From Paraburkholderia acidipaludis NBRC 101816 (lineage in GTDB: Bacteria > Pseudomonadota > Gammaproteobacteria > Burkholderiales > Burkholderiaceae), in NCBI RefSeq assembly GCF_000684975.1, contig NZ_BAXZ01000020.1, positions 1-64,000 on the forward strand: a stretch of DNA of 64,000 nucleotides, given 5' to 3'. Each line of letters begins with the position of its first letter. Within the stretch, counting starts at the first letter, position 1. Position numbers and translations under genes: made by a program. Shown one piece after another: positions 27,274-35,747 of this stretch. The notes below the pieces were generated by a model. The model was given only the letters and a program-made list of their open reading frames with translations, ran no database searches and was not told the origin of the DNA.

Positions 27274-27516
27274 ATGGTTGCGACCTACGCTGGCGCCCCG
27301 AAAAAGGCTACGAACGTATCGCTGGCGGAAAGCCTTCTGACCGAAGCCAGGGATCTCGGCATCAATGTGTCTCAGGCGGCCGAGGCCGGGTTGGCCAGGG
27401 CCGTTGCTGACAAGCGTGCCGAGGTCTGGCTGAAGGAAAATAAGGAGGCCATCGAAAGCTACAACGCTTACGTGGAAAAGAATGGCCTGCCGCTTGAACA
27501 ATCCAGGATGTTCTGA
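27274..27516 (+). CDS. ccdA: CcdA-type antitoxin
   Basis: An 80-residue antitoxin. The N-terminus (KKATNVSLAESLLTEARDLG) is the ribbon-helix-helix DNA-binding domain of CcdA, followed by INVSQAAEAGLARAVADKRA. The C-terminal tail WLKENKEAIESYNAYVEKNG and final GLPLEQSRMF match the toxin-binding tail. It neutralises CcdB and represses the operon. A ribosome site TCGGAGAATCCTC precedes the ATG. It overlaps ccdB by one base (TGATG). Confidence 0.9.
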   Translation: MVATYAGAPKKATNVSLAESLLTEARDLGINVSQAAEAGLARAVADKRAEVWLKENKEAIESYNAYVEKNGLPLEQSRMF

Positions 27517-27815
27517 TGGCCAGATTCAACGTCTATCCGGATCTTTCCGGTCGAGGATACCTGCTGAATATCCAGGCAGACGCGTTGGATCATCTCGCTA
27601 CCCGAGTCGTCATCCCGCTGCTGCCTCTGGATGATCTGGTTCGCCCGGCGGACAGGCTGAATCCTGTTTTCGAGATCGAAGGGATTCAGTTCATCATGGT
27701 GACGCAGTCCATGGCCGCTGTTCCGCTCAAAGTTCTGAAACGCAGCGTGTTCAGCTTGAGCGACCATTCCGACGAAATCGTTGCTGCTATCGACCTCCTG
27801 CTTCGGGGGTTCTAG
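27516..27815 (+). CDS. ccdB: CcdB-type gyrase toxin
   Basis: A 99-residue toxin. MARFNVYPDLSGRGYLLNIQ, VVIPLLPLDDLVRPADRLNP and VTQSMAAVPLKVLKRSVFSL match CcdB throughout, at the normal length (F-plasmid CcdB has 101 residues). CcdB traps DNA gyrase on DNA. The C-terminus typically ends in Trp-Gly-Ile in the F protein and is needed for poisoning; here it ends in LLRGF, so toxicity is not assured. It is translationally coupled to ccdA and adjoins the polysaccharide region. Confidence 0.9.
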   Translation: MARFNVYPDLSGRGYLLNIQADALDHLATRVVIPLLPLDDLVRPADRLNPVFEIEGIQFIMVTQSMAAVPLKVLKRSVFSLSDHSDEIVAAIDLLLRGF

Positions 27816-27906
27816 CCCTTGCCCATGTACCCCCATGTATCATTACGGCGCCCTGGCCGCTAGAACCCGGGCGGCAGTAACCGAAACGAACACCAGGTAT
27901 GCGCCC

Positions 27907-28650
27907 ATGAAGTCCTTTATTTTCTGCACGAGCTACATCAAAGACCGGGATGCCTGGGCGCGTCGATACCAGAGATGGCTGCATTACTACGACACAATGC
28001 CCATCGTCGCGGAAAAGAAAATCATGATCGACGACGGGTCGCCGTTTTCCCCGCCGCGCGAGGAAATCGAGGTCGTTCACCACTCGGAAGATATTGCGAA
28101 AAAAAGCGCCAAAAATCTGCTGGTTCACTTTGACGATAATCTCGGACGGCAAAGCCTTTCGGCCTATCCCGGCTGGTGGCGCAGCTTTTTGCACTCACTC
28201 GAGATTGCAAAAAATCTGGGCGCGGAAAAAATCATCCATATCGAATCCGACGCCTATATTTTGAGCCGGCGACTCGTGGACTTCATCAATGACGTCGACT
28301 CCGGATGGCATGTGCTCTGGGCGCAGCGCTACGCCTTGCCGGAAACGGCGATTCAGGTGATATGCCGCGATCAGTTTCCGGCATTCGAACGGTTCAAGAG
28401 CGAATCGGCCGAACTGATCCAGCGGGACATCGCGGAACGACTGCTGCCGTTCACGTCGGTCGGCAAGCAGTTCAAGGGCGATCGCTACAGCGAATTCAAG
28501 CGAAACCGAGGGATTTTCCGTTCGCAAAAATTCAATCGCATCCCGCTTTTCCAGCATGATTTTTTCTGGGAGCCGATCCCGGCCGATGCGGACTTTGCGA
28601 CCCAGGTGGTAGGCCGGCAAAAAGTCGAGTTTCGCTCGCAACCGGCCTAG
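27907..28650 (+). CDS. Uncharacterised protein, possible glycosyltransferase-like
   Basis: A 247-residue protein not recognised with confidence. It has no signal or membrane segment. The N-terminal SFIFCTSYIKDRDAWARRYQ and the mid-region AEKIIHIESDAYILSRRLVD resemble a GT-A fold, in which an acidic pair such as E-S-D could bind a metal and nucleotide sugar. The ATG at 27907 is preferred over upstream codons that overlap ccdB. It ends seven bases before the TPR-sulfotransferase gene, so the two are probably co-translated. A role in surface glycan modification is inferred from context only. Confidence 0.6.
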   Translation: MKSFIFCTSYIKDRDAWARRYQRWLHYYDTMPIVAEKKIMIDDGSPFSPPREEIEVVHHSEDIAKKSAKNLLVHFDDNLGRQSLSAYPGWWRSFLHSLEIAKNLGAEKIIHIESDAYILSRRLVDFINDVDSGWHVLWAQRYALPETAIQVICRDQFPAFERFKSESAELIQRDIAERLLPFTSVGKQFKGDRYSEFKRNRGIFRSQKFNRIPLFQHDFFWEPIPADADFATQVVGRQKVEFRSQPA

Positions 28651-28657
28651 CCGCCCC

Positions 28658-30568
28658 ATGTCCCGCGCCCCGCTCGACCTGACCGAGACCTTCCAGCGGG
28701 CGCAAGCGCTCCTGCGTCAGGGGCAGCGCGCAGAGGCCGAGGCCTGCCTGCAGCAGATCCTGCAAACCGATCCCGCGCACGCCGACGCGTTGCATACGAG
28801 CGCGCTGTTGCGTCGCGCCGGCGGCGACGCTGCCGGCGCGGCACAACTGCTCGAACGCGCGATCGCCAGTCGGCCCGAGCGGGCGATCTTCCATGCCGAC
28901 CTGGGCCTCGCCCTGCAGGCGATGCGCCGGCCGCAGGACGCGCTGGCGGCATTTTCCAGGGCGCTCGCGCTGGCGCCGGCGTCCGCCGATATCCTGATCG
29001 CCCAAGCGAACCTGCTGCGCGATCTCGGCCGGCCGGCCGAAGCGCTGGACGGCTACGCGGCAGCGCTTCGCCTGCAGTCGCAGCGCGCCGACGCATGGGC
29101 GGGCCACGGCGACGCGCTGCACCTGCTCGGCCGTCGGGACGAAGCGCTCGCGAGCTATGACCGGGCGCTTGCGCTGCAGCCCGGTCTTGCGGCCGCCTGG
29201 TACAACCGCGCGACGTTGCTGCGCGGCCTCGATCGCCACGACGAAGCGCTGGCCAGCTTGAACCGCACGCTGGAACTGGCGCCGGATTTCGTCGAGGCGC
29301 TGAACAACCGGGGCAATCTGTTGCGGCACTTCAACCGCCACGCCGAAGCGCTGGCGGACTACGACCGCGCACTCGCGCTGCGCCCCGCCTATGCGGCCGC
29401 GCACAGCAACCGGGGCAACGTGCTGCGCGAGCTGAATCGCCTCGACGACGCACGCAGCGCCTATCAGCGCGCCATCGACGCCGCGCCCGGCGAGGTCATG
29501 CACTACCGCAATCTCGCCTCGGTCACGCGCCTGACCCGCGACGATCCGTGTTTTATGGCGCTCGCGCGCTTCGCGCTGCACGAGGCGGAGCTTGGCGCGC
29601 AAGACCGTGTCTATCTGCATTTCGCGCTCGGCGATGCGTTGATGGAGTTCGGCGAGCGAGACGAAGCGTTCGATCATTACCTGAGCGGCAACGCGCTGCA
29701 GCGTGCACGCGTGCAGTACGACGAGGCACGGACGCTCGCAGCTTTCGGGCAGATGCGACGCACGTTCACGCCGGCTCGCCTGGACGCGGTTCGCGGTGGG
29801 GGTGATGCATGCGACTCACCGGTGTTCATCGTCGGCATGCCGCGTTCCGGCTCGACGCTGATCGAGCAAGTATTGTCGAGCCATCCGCACGTCTATGGCG
29901 CCGGCGAATGCGGGTTCTTTGCCGACGCCCTCCACGCACAGGAGGAGCAGAGATCCCGCACGACGCCTGGCAGAGGGGGCTCGTCCGGCGAGTGGGACGC
30001 GAACGATTTCGGTGCGCTCGGGGCTGACTACCTGCGCCGCATCCGGCTGCTGGGCGGCATCGACGCCGGCTATCGACGCGTCGTCGACAAATCGCTGCCC
30101 AATTTCATGAATCTCGGCCTGATCCACCTCGCGCTGCCGAACGCCCGGATCATCCACGCGCGGCGCGAGGCCGTCGACTGCTGCCTCTCGGCGTTTTCCC
30201 GCTTGCTGACCATGATGCCGTTCAGCTTCGAACTGGGCGAACTCGGCCGCTACTACGCGGCATACGAGCGGCTGATGGACCATTGGCGCGCGGTCTTGCC
30301 GCCCGGCGTCATGCTGGAAGTGCGGTACGAAGACATGGTGAGCGACCTGCCGCGCGAAGCACGGCGGATGCTCGACCATTGCGGGCTCGAATGGGATCCG
30401 GCCTGCCTCGACTTTCACCGCAGCGACCGCGCGGTCGCGACGGCCAGTTCGCTACAGGTGCGCCAGCCGATCTATGCAAGCTCGGTGCGGCGCTGGCGGC
30501 CTGCGCCAGCGCACCTTGCACCATTGATCGAAGGGCTTGGGGAATCGTCGGCGGATGGCGCGCCGTAG
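28658..30568 (+). CDS. TPR-repeat sulfotransferase family protein
   Basis: A 636-residue two-part protein. Residues about 8-279 are eight consecutive 34-residue tetratricopeptide repeats (repeated pattern A-x-x-x-Y/F-x-x-A-L-x-L-x-P). Residues about 387-620 are a sulfotransferase domain with the PAPS 5'-phosphosulfate loop FIVGMPRSGSTLIEQVL at 390-406 and a 3'-phosphate-type stretch ARIIHARREAVDCCLSAFSR. Such proteins resemble tyrosylprotein sulfotransferases and occur in bacteria with modified surface glycans. The TPRs likely hold a protein or glycan partner. No signal peptide is seen. Substrate is unknown; the neighbouring APS kinase could feed it. Confidence 0.87.
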   Translation: MSRAPLDLTETFQRAQALLRQGQRAEAEACLQQILQTDPAHADALHTSALLRRAGGDAAGAAQLLERAIASRPERAIFHADLGLALQAMRRPQDALAAFSRALALAPASADILIAQANLLRDLGRPAEALDGYAAALRLQSQRADAWAGHGDALHLLGRRDEALASYDRALALQPGLAAAWYNRATLLRGLDRHDEALASLNRTLELAPDFVEALNNRGNLLRHFNRHAEALADYDRALALRPAYAAAHSNRGNVLRELNRLDDARSAYQRAIDAAPGEVMHYRNLASVTRLTRDDPCFMALARFALHEAELGAQDRVYLHFALGDALMEFGERDEAFDHYLSGNALQRARVQYDEARTLAAFGQMRRTFTPARLDAVRGGGDACDSPVFIVGMPRSGSTLIEQVLSSHPHVYGAGECGFFADALHAQEEQRSRTTPGRGGSSGEWDANDFGALGADYLRRIRLLGGIDAGYRRVVDKSLPNFMNLGLIHLALPNARIIHARREAVDCCLSAFSRLLTMMPFSFELGELGRYYAAYERLMDHWRAVLPPGVMLEVRYEDMVSDLPREARRMLDHCGLEWDPACLDFHRSDRAVATASSLQVRQPIYASSVRRWRPAPAHLAPLIEGLGESSADGAP

Positions 30569-30619
30569 AGGGCGGTTTTTGGGGCCGCCCGCATCTCGGG
30601 ATGCGGATGGCCCCCGAGG

Positions 30620-32014
30620 TCAGAACGGCAGCTCCGCGTCCGGCTTGGCCGCGAGAATCACGCGCTTGAAGTCGGCCTGGATGCGGGCCAGCGCCGCGTC
30701 GTTGTCGGCCTCGAAGCGCATCACCACCACGGGCGTCGTGTTCGACGAGCGCGCGAGACCGAAGCCGTCCGGATACTCCACGCGCAGGCCGTCGATCGTG
30801 ATGATCTCGTCCTCGCCCGTAAACTTCGCCTCCTTCTGCAGCTTCGCGATCAGCGCGAAGTTCTCGCCTTCCTCCAGCTTCAGTTGCAGCTCGGGCGTGG
30901 CGTGCGAGTTCGGCAGGCTGTTGAGCAGCTGGCTCGGATCGGCCACGCGCGAGAGGATCTCAAGCAGGCGCGCGCCCGTGTACAGGCCGTCGTCGAAGCC
31001 GTACCAGCGGTCCTTGAAGAACACGTGGCCGCTCATTTCACCCGCCAGCGGCGCGCCCGTCTCGCGCAGCTTCGCCTTCACGAGCGAGTGGCCGGTCTTC
31101 CACATGAGCGGCACGCCGCCCTTCTCCTTCACCCACTTCGCGAGATTGCGCGTGCACTTCACGTCGTAGATGATTTCCTTGCCCGGGTTGCGCGAAAGCA
31201 CTTCCTCGGCGAACAGCATGAGCTGACGGTCCGGATAGATGATCTGGCCGTCCTTCGTCACCACACCCAGGCGGTCGCCGTCACCGTCGAACGCGAAGCC
31301 GATCTCGGCATCGGTTTCCTTGAGCGCGCGGATCACGTCCTGCAGGTTCTCGGGATGCGCCGGGTCCGGGTGGTGATTCGGGAAGTTGCCGTCCACTTCC
31401 GTGAACAGCTCGACCATCTCGCAGCCCATGGCCTTGAAAAGACGCGGCGCGAGGTCGCCCGCCACGCCGTTGCCGGTGTCGACGACGATCTTCAGCGGAC
31501 GCGCGAGCTTCACGTCGCTCACGATGCGCGCCACATATTCGTCGGCGATGTCGTATTTCGTGTAGCTGCCCTCGCCCGCGTCGAAGCGGCTATCGACGAT
31601 GCGCTGGTAGAGCGCCTGGATCTGGTCGCCATAGATCGCCTTGCCGCGCAGCACCATCTTGAAACCGTTGTAGTCGGGCGGATTGTGGCTGCCGGTCACG
31701 ACGATGCACGAGTCCACCTGGCGCTCGCCTTCCGGCAGTTTGAGCGGCACGCTCGCCGCGAAGTAGCCCACCGGCGTGGGCACCATGCCCACGTCCACCA
31801 CGTCGACGCCCGCCTCGCACAAGCCGTCACCCAGCGCGCGGACCAGATCCGGACCCGAAAGCCGGCCGTCGCGCGCGATCACGACGGCGTCGCCGCCCTG
31901 CGCCCGCACTTCGCTGCCGAACGCCCGGCCAATGGCGCGGGCGGTGTCGGCGTCGAGCGTCTTGCCGACCACGCCGCGAATGTCATAGGCCTTGAAAATC
32001 GATTGAGAGATCAT
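30620..32014 (-). CDS. manB: Phosphomannomutase/phosphoglucomutase
   Basis: A 464-residue alpha-D-phosphohexomutase of the AlgC type. It interconverts hexose 6-phosphate and hexose 1-phosphate. The phosphorylated catalytic serine is in CIVVTGSHNPPDYNGFKM (Ser109), the magnesium site in FAFDGDGDRLGVV, and the sugar-binding loop in GEMSGHVFFKD. It supplies mannose-1-phosphate for ManC, and glucose-1-phosphate for LPS and RfbF-type reactions. It is transcribed away from wzx; the shared intergenic region is AT-rich. AlgC-like bifunctionality is inferred from the sequence type. Confidence 0.92.
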   Translation of the reverse strand: MISQSIFKAYDIRGVVGKTLDADTARAIGRAFGSEVRAQGGDAVVIARDGRLSGPDLVRALGDGLCEAGVDVVDVGMVPTPVGYFAASVPLKLPEGERQVDSCIVVTGSHNPPDYNGFKMVLRGKAIYGDQIQALYQRIVDSRFDAGEGSYTKYDIADEYVARIVSDVKLARPLKIVVDTGNGVAGDLAPRLFKAMGCEMVELFTEVDGNFPNHHPDPAHPENLQDVIRALKETDAEIGFAFDGDGDRLGVVTKDGQIIYPDRQLMLFAEEVLSRNPGKEIIYDVKCTRNLAKWVKEKGGVPLMWKTGHSLVKAKLRETGAPLAGEMSGHVFFKDRWYGFDDGLYTGARLLEILSRVADPSQLLNSLPNSHATPELQLKLEEGENFALIAKLQKEAKFTGEDEIITIDGLRVEYPDGFGLARSSNTTPVVVMRFEADNDAALARIQADFKRVILAAKPDAELPF

Positions 32015-32302
32015 GATGAGGCTCGCTTTCCATTGAAGTACGCGCTATTCGTAACACAGCCGGCCTGCGGTCTTGCGCAGACGGTTACGAAAAGTCGAAT
32101 CCGTTACAAACTATAATTGCCGTCTTTCGGCCGTCCCGCCGGACTTTGCACTCGACTTTGCACTGCCTGGCACTGTTTGGCCCTGTTAACCACCCATTTT
32201 AATGCCCCGCCGTTTCCCCCCGACGACAAAATTAATGTCGCAAAAAATCCCGCTGCCCGAGGGGCGCCCCTCCAGCACACGGCGTGCCCGCCCAAGTCAG
32301 CC
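32015..32302. promoter_or_regulatory. Divergent promoter region between manB and the flippase gene
   Basis: A 288-base gap without a gene. It contains an exact TATAAT at 32112-32117 on the plus strand within an AT-rich patch (about 32085-32120), which could serve the flippase gene; no good -35 box is at the right distance. The complementary strand of the same patch may serve manB. In-frame codons upstream of 32303 are low-quality and were not used. Confidence 0.4.
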
Positions 32303-33565
32303 ATGCTGAGCGTGAAGCGCTATGCCAACCCCGACGTCGCCCGGGCCTTGAGCAATATCGTGTGGCTCGGCCTCGAACGGGTCACGCAGATCGCGGTCGC
32401 CATCGTCATCAGCGGCGTGCTGGCGCGCTATTTCGGCCCGGACGTGTTCGGCAAATGGCAGTACGCGAACACCCTGCTGCTCGTGCTCGCGCCCGTCACC
32501 TGGGTGTGCGGCGCGGAAATCCTCGTGCCGACCATCGTTAGCCGGCCGCCGCAGGAGCTCGGCACGGTGCTCGGCAGTGCGTTCGCCCTGCGCATCGGCG
32601 TTTCGGCCGCGGCGCTCGTCGTCACCTGGATCGGCATCGCGGCGGGCGCGACCGATCCGCTCGTCGGCACCATGCTTGGCGGACTCGCCATGACCATGCT
32701 GTTCCGCGAGCCCTTCGTCGGCGTGATCAACGCCTGGCTCCAGAGCATGACGTACAGCAAGCCGCAATTGCTGGCCAGCATGACGACCGCCGTGATCAAG
32801 GCGCTGCTCGTCTACCTGCTCGCACGGGCGATGTTGCGGCCTGCAGGCTTCGGCTGGTTGTGGGCGCTCGAATCGGCGGCCATTGGCGCGGTGCTCGTGC
32901 TCTACTACCGGCGCCGCCACGGCGGCACGCTCGGCTGGCACGTGGACCGCACGCTGTTCCGGCATTTCGCCACGGCCGGCACGGTGTTCTGGCTCGGGCT
33001 CATCTGCATGTACCTGTTCCTGAAGCTCGACCGGCTCATGCTCGAACGCACGATCTCGTTCGCGGATCTGGGCCGCTACTCCGCCGCCCAGCAGCTCAAC
33101 GAAAACTGGATCACGCTCGCGCTGATGCTCGCCCAGACCCTCGCTCCCGCGTTCGTCTACCGCGTGCAGGAAACGGCCCGGCTCAAACGCAACCTGCTGC
33201 GGATCTTCGCGATGACGGCCGTGCTGATGATCGCCGGCGCCCTCGTGCTCGACACGCTGGCCGGCTTCATCATCGGCCACGTGTTCGGGCCGGCGTATGC
33301 GGGCGCCGCGGGCATCTTCCGCTGGGCCGTGTGGCTCTCCGTACCCGCGGGCATCGAGGCGATCGGCAACCTCGTCGTGCTGAAGTACCAGGCCAGGTTC
33401 GTACTGCTCACGAAATGGCTGCTGGCGCTCGCGGTGGCCTTCGCCGTGAACCTCGTGGCCATCGCGCGCCTTGGCGCCTACGGCGCCCTCGTGGGACTCG
33501 CGGCCGGCTATCTTGCCGCCGCCTGCGTGAACTTCTATTACATCCGCTTCAAGCTCGCCTCATGA
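32303..33565 (+). CDS. Wzx-like oligosaccharide flippase
   Basis: A 420-residue polytopic membrane protein with about twelve hydrophobic segments, of the polysaccharide biosynthesis (PST/MATE-related) type. The N-terminal VTQIAVAIVISGVLARYFGP with FGKWQYANTLLLVLAPVTWV is typical of O-antigen flippases. It would move undecaprenyl-linked repeat units to the periplasm. The ATG at 32303 gives the usual short cytoplasmic start. It overlaps the next glycosyltransferase by four bases. The region also encodes an ABC exporter, so this flippase may serve a different glycan. Confidence 0.85.
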   Translation: MLSVKRYANPDVARALSNIVWLGLERVTQIAVAIVISGVLARYFGPDVFGKWQYANTLLLVLAPVTWVCGAEILVPTIVSRPPQELGTVLGSAFALRIGVSAAALVVTWIGIAAGATDPLVGTMLGGLAMTMLFREPFVGVINAWLQSMTYSKPQLLASMTTAVIKALLVYLLARAMLRPAGFGWLWALESAAIGAVLVLYYRRRHGGTLGWHVDRTLFRHFATAGTVFWLGLICMYLFLKLDRLMLERTISFADLGRYSAAQQLNENWITLALMLAQTLAPAFVYRVQETARLKRNLLRIFAMTAVLMIAGALVLDTLAGFIIGHVFGPAYAGAAGIFRWAVWLSVPAGIEAIGNLVVLKYQARFVLLTKWLLALAVAFAVNLVAIARLGAYGALVGLAAGYLAAACVNFYYIRFKLAS

Positions 33566-34386
33566 CGAACATCCCCAGCAGCCCACGCGAAGGCGCGCTC
33601 GCCGACGTCGCCGTGCTGATGCCTGCCTATAACGGCCAGGCCGATGTCGAACGCACGCTCGCGTCGTTCAGGGAGGACGCGCCGATTTACGCGCTCGTCG
33701 TCGATGACGGCAGCACGCCGCCCATCGCCGCGCCCGAGGTGCCGGGCATGCAGGTGGAGATCCTGCGCATGCCGAAAAATGGCGGCATCGAGCGCGCACT
33801 GGAAGCCGGTATCGACGCGCTCGCCGCACGCGGCTTTCGCTATGCGGCGCGCATCGATGCGGGCGACCTCGCCGTACCGCAGCGGCTCGCGAAGCAGCGC
33901 GCGCGCATGGAGGCATCGCCGAGGCTTGCCGCGCTGGGTATGTGGACGCAGGTGGTGAACCGCGCGGGGGAACCGCTCTTCATGCTGCGCCCGCCCGCCG
34001 ATGCACAGGCGCTCAGGCGCACGCGCTTCCTTCGCTCACCGCTCGTCCACCCTTCGGTCATGCTGCGAGTGGAAGCGGTCAAGGCCGTGGGCAACTATCG
34101 TGCGAAATACCCGGCCGCCGAGGACCTCGACCTGTTTCTGCGGCTCATGCAGCGCCACGACTGCGAGAACCTGCCCGAAACCGGGCTCTACTATGAGCTG
34201 AACGACGGCGGGATCAGCGCCACGAAGCGCAGAAGGCAGATCGTTTCGACGCTGCGGCTGCAGCTCGTTTATCTGAACGTGCTGAACTGGCGGGACTGGG
34301 TTGGGGTCGCAAAAAGTCTCGCGCACTTCGTGACGCCCTACGGAATACTGCAGCGCGTCAAGCGAAGCCTGTTCGTATCGCGTTGA
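33562..34386 (+). CDS. Family 2 glycosyltransferase
   Basis: A 274-residue GT-A enzyme. ADVAVLMPAYNGQADVERTL and YALVVDDGSTPPI form the nucleotide-binding half. The metal-binding pair lies in AARIDAGDLAVPQRL, and AAEDLDLFLRLMQ is the ED-type catalytic region. It is cytoplasmic and probably adds one sugar to a lipid-linked intermediate. It overlaps the flippase gene by four bases, so it likely serves the same glycan. Donor and acceptor are unknown. Confidence 0.85.
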   Translation: MTNIPSSPREGALADVAVLMPAYNGQADVERTLASFREDAPIYALVVDDGSTPPIAAPEVPGMQVEILRMPKNGGIERALEAGIDALAARGFRYAARIDAGDLAVPQRLAKQRARMEASPRLAALGMWTQVVNRAGEPLFMLRPPADAQALRRTRFLRSPLVHPSVMLRVEAVKAVGNYRAKYPAAEDLDLFLRLMQRHDCENLPETGLYYELNDGGISATKRRRQIVSTLRLQLVYLNVLNWRDWVGVAKSLAHFVTPYGILQRVKRSLFVSR

Positions 34387-34570
34387 CAGGGAATGACACG
34401 GCTAGTCACGCCATCCACAAATTACAGCGTTTAACGGTTCGTAAGAGTTCGTTATCTAGCCGTCTACTGCTTCCTATAGACTTCCTGGCTCTACCTCATC
34501 AGATGGGTGGAAAAAACCCGCACTGGTCAAGCGACGCGTGCTCGCGTCTCTTTCGTGAGGTAGGGGCAAG

Positions 34571-35575
34571 GTGGCTACACTGTTATCGGCGGAAAGCGAG
34601 AACCAGCAGGACATTCTTCAATCGGCCATTGCGACACCGCGAGCCGCGGCCCACGCAGGCACACTGATCGTGGTTCTCGGCATGCATCGCGGCGGCACGA
34701 GCGCCATCAACCGCGCGATGGTCACCCTGGGCGCCGATCTCGGCGATCATTTGGGCACGCCCAAGGCAGGCGAAAACGACAAAGGCTTCTTCGAGGATCT
34801 CGATATCGTCGAGATCAACGAGCAGATTCTCGCCGCCGCGCACAGCAAATGGCACACGCTGGCCCCGGTGGACTTCGGCCGTATCGATCCGGCGAAACTG
34901 GCCGCGCTGCGAATGAAGGCCGCCTCGGTCCTGCGCGAGAGGTGCCGCAACAGGACGTTCGCACTCAAAGACCCCCGGCTCTCACGCCTGCTGGCTTTCT
35001 GGCAACCCGTGTTCGATCAGGTTCAGTTGCGGGTCGCTTACGTCATTGCCGTCCGAAATCCAGTCAGCGTCGGCCTCTCGCTGCAAAAGCGAAACGGCTT
35101 CGCGCCGGAAAGATCGTATTCGCTCTGGCTGGGCCACATGGTGCCTGCGCTTCGGGCCACTCACAACCAACCACGCGCGGTGGTGGAATACGACAGTCTT
35201 ATGGATTCGCCCCGCGACGAATTGACCAGAATGGCCAGGCAGCTTGGTTTCGTGCTCAACGAAAAGCGAGCCCGGACGTTCGAGAGCGAATTCCTCGACA
35301 AGGGTCTCCAGCACTGGCGGTACGGAACGCAGGACTTCGAACGCATGCGTGCGGTCCCACGCGAGGCACGCGAGCTTTTTACCGCGCTGGTCTCGGTCAG
35401 TCGTGTAGACGGGGCGCGATACCAGGGCACGCTTGAAATAGCGCTCCGCAACGCACAGTGCCATCTCGAAGCGCTGGGCGGAACGCAATCGCAGCAGGGG
35501 GTGGGTAGCCATGCGAGGTTCCTGTTGCAGCAGATCGCGGCGCCGTTCCGTGCGATGCGTGGGCGCTTGTCCTAG
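34571..35575 (+). CDS. Sulfotransferase-family protein
   Basis: A 334-residue cytoplasmic protein with a P-loop-like 5'-phosphosulfate motif LIVVLGMHRGGTSAINRAMV (motif near residues 36-46). The mid-region RVAYVIAVRNPVSVGLSLQK matches the 3'-phosphate binding R-x-P-x-x-V-x-x-S pattern, and ERSYSLWLGHMVPAL follows. This type is common among glycosyltransferases in surface polysaccharide loci, where activity on sugars is usually assumed rather than shown. A GTG start is used, after GAGGTAGGGGCAAG. A 184-base gap separates it from the glycosyltransferase upstream. Gene order suggests sulfation of a polysaccharide. Confidence 0.75.
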   Translation: MATLLSAESENQQDILQSAIATPRAAAHAGTLIVVLGMHRGGTSAINRAMVTLGADLGDHLGTPKAGENDKGFFEDLDIVEINEQILAAAHSKWHTLAPVDFGRIDPAKLAALRMKAASVLRERCRNRTFALKDPRLSRLLAFWQPVFDQVQLRVAYVIAVRNPVSVGLSLQKRNGFAPERSYSLWLGHMVPALRATHNQPRAVVEYDSLMDSPRDELTRMARQLGFVLNEKRARTFESEFLDKGLQHWRYGTQDFERMRAVPREARELFTALVSVSRVDGARYQGTLEIALRNAQCHLEALGGTQSQQGVGSHARFLLQQIAAPFRAMRGRLS

Positions 35576-35747
35576 TGAACACCCCATACGCCGCGAGGCA
35601 ACGACGGATCGAAGTGCCAGCGAACGGATCTGTCGCCATGCGCGGCTCCGGCCAGTGACGGTCGGTTAGAATATCGGGCCTCGTATGCATCTCGCCCGAA
35701 GGCGATGGCATCGCACCCCCCGAACGTAGCTTCCGAGTCCCCAGCCT

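Noticed and set aside
34383..34667. 94-codon plus-strand frame between a glycosyltransferase and a sulfotransferase gene
   Set aside because: Overlaps the sulfotransferase start in another frame, no family resemblance, and no convincing ribosome site.
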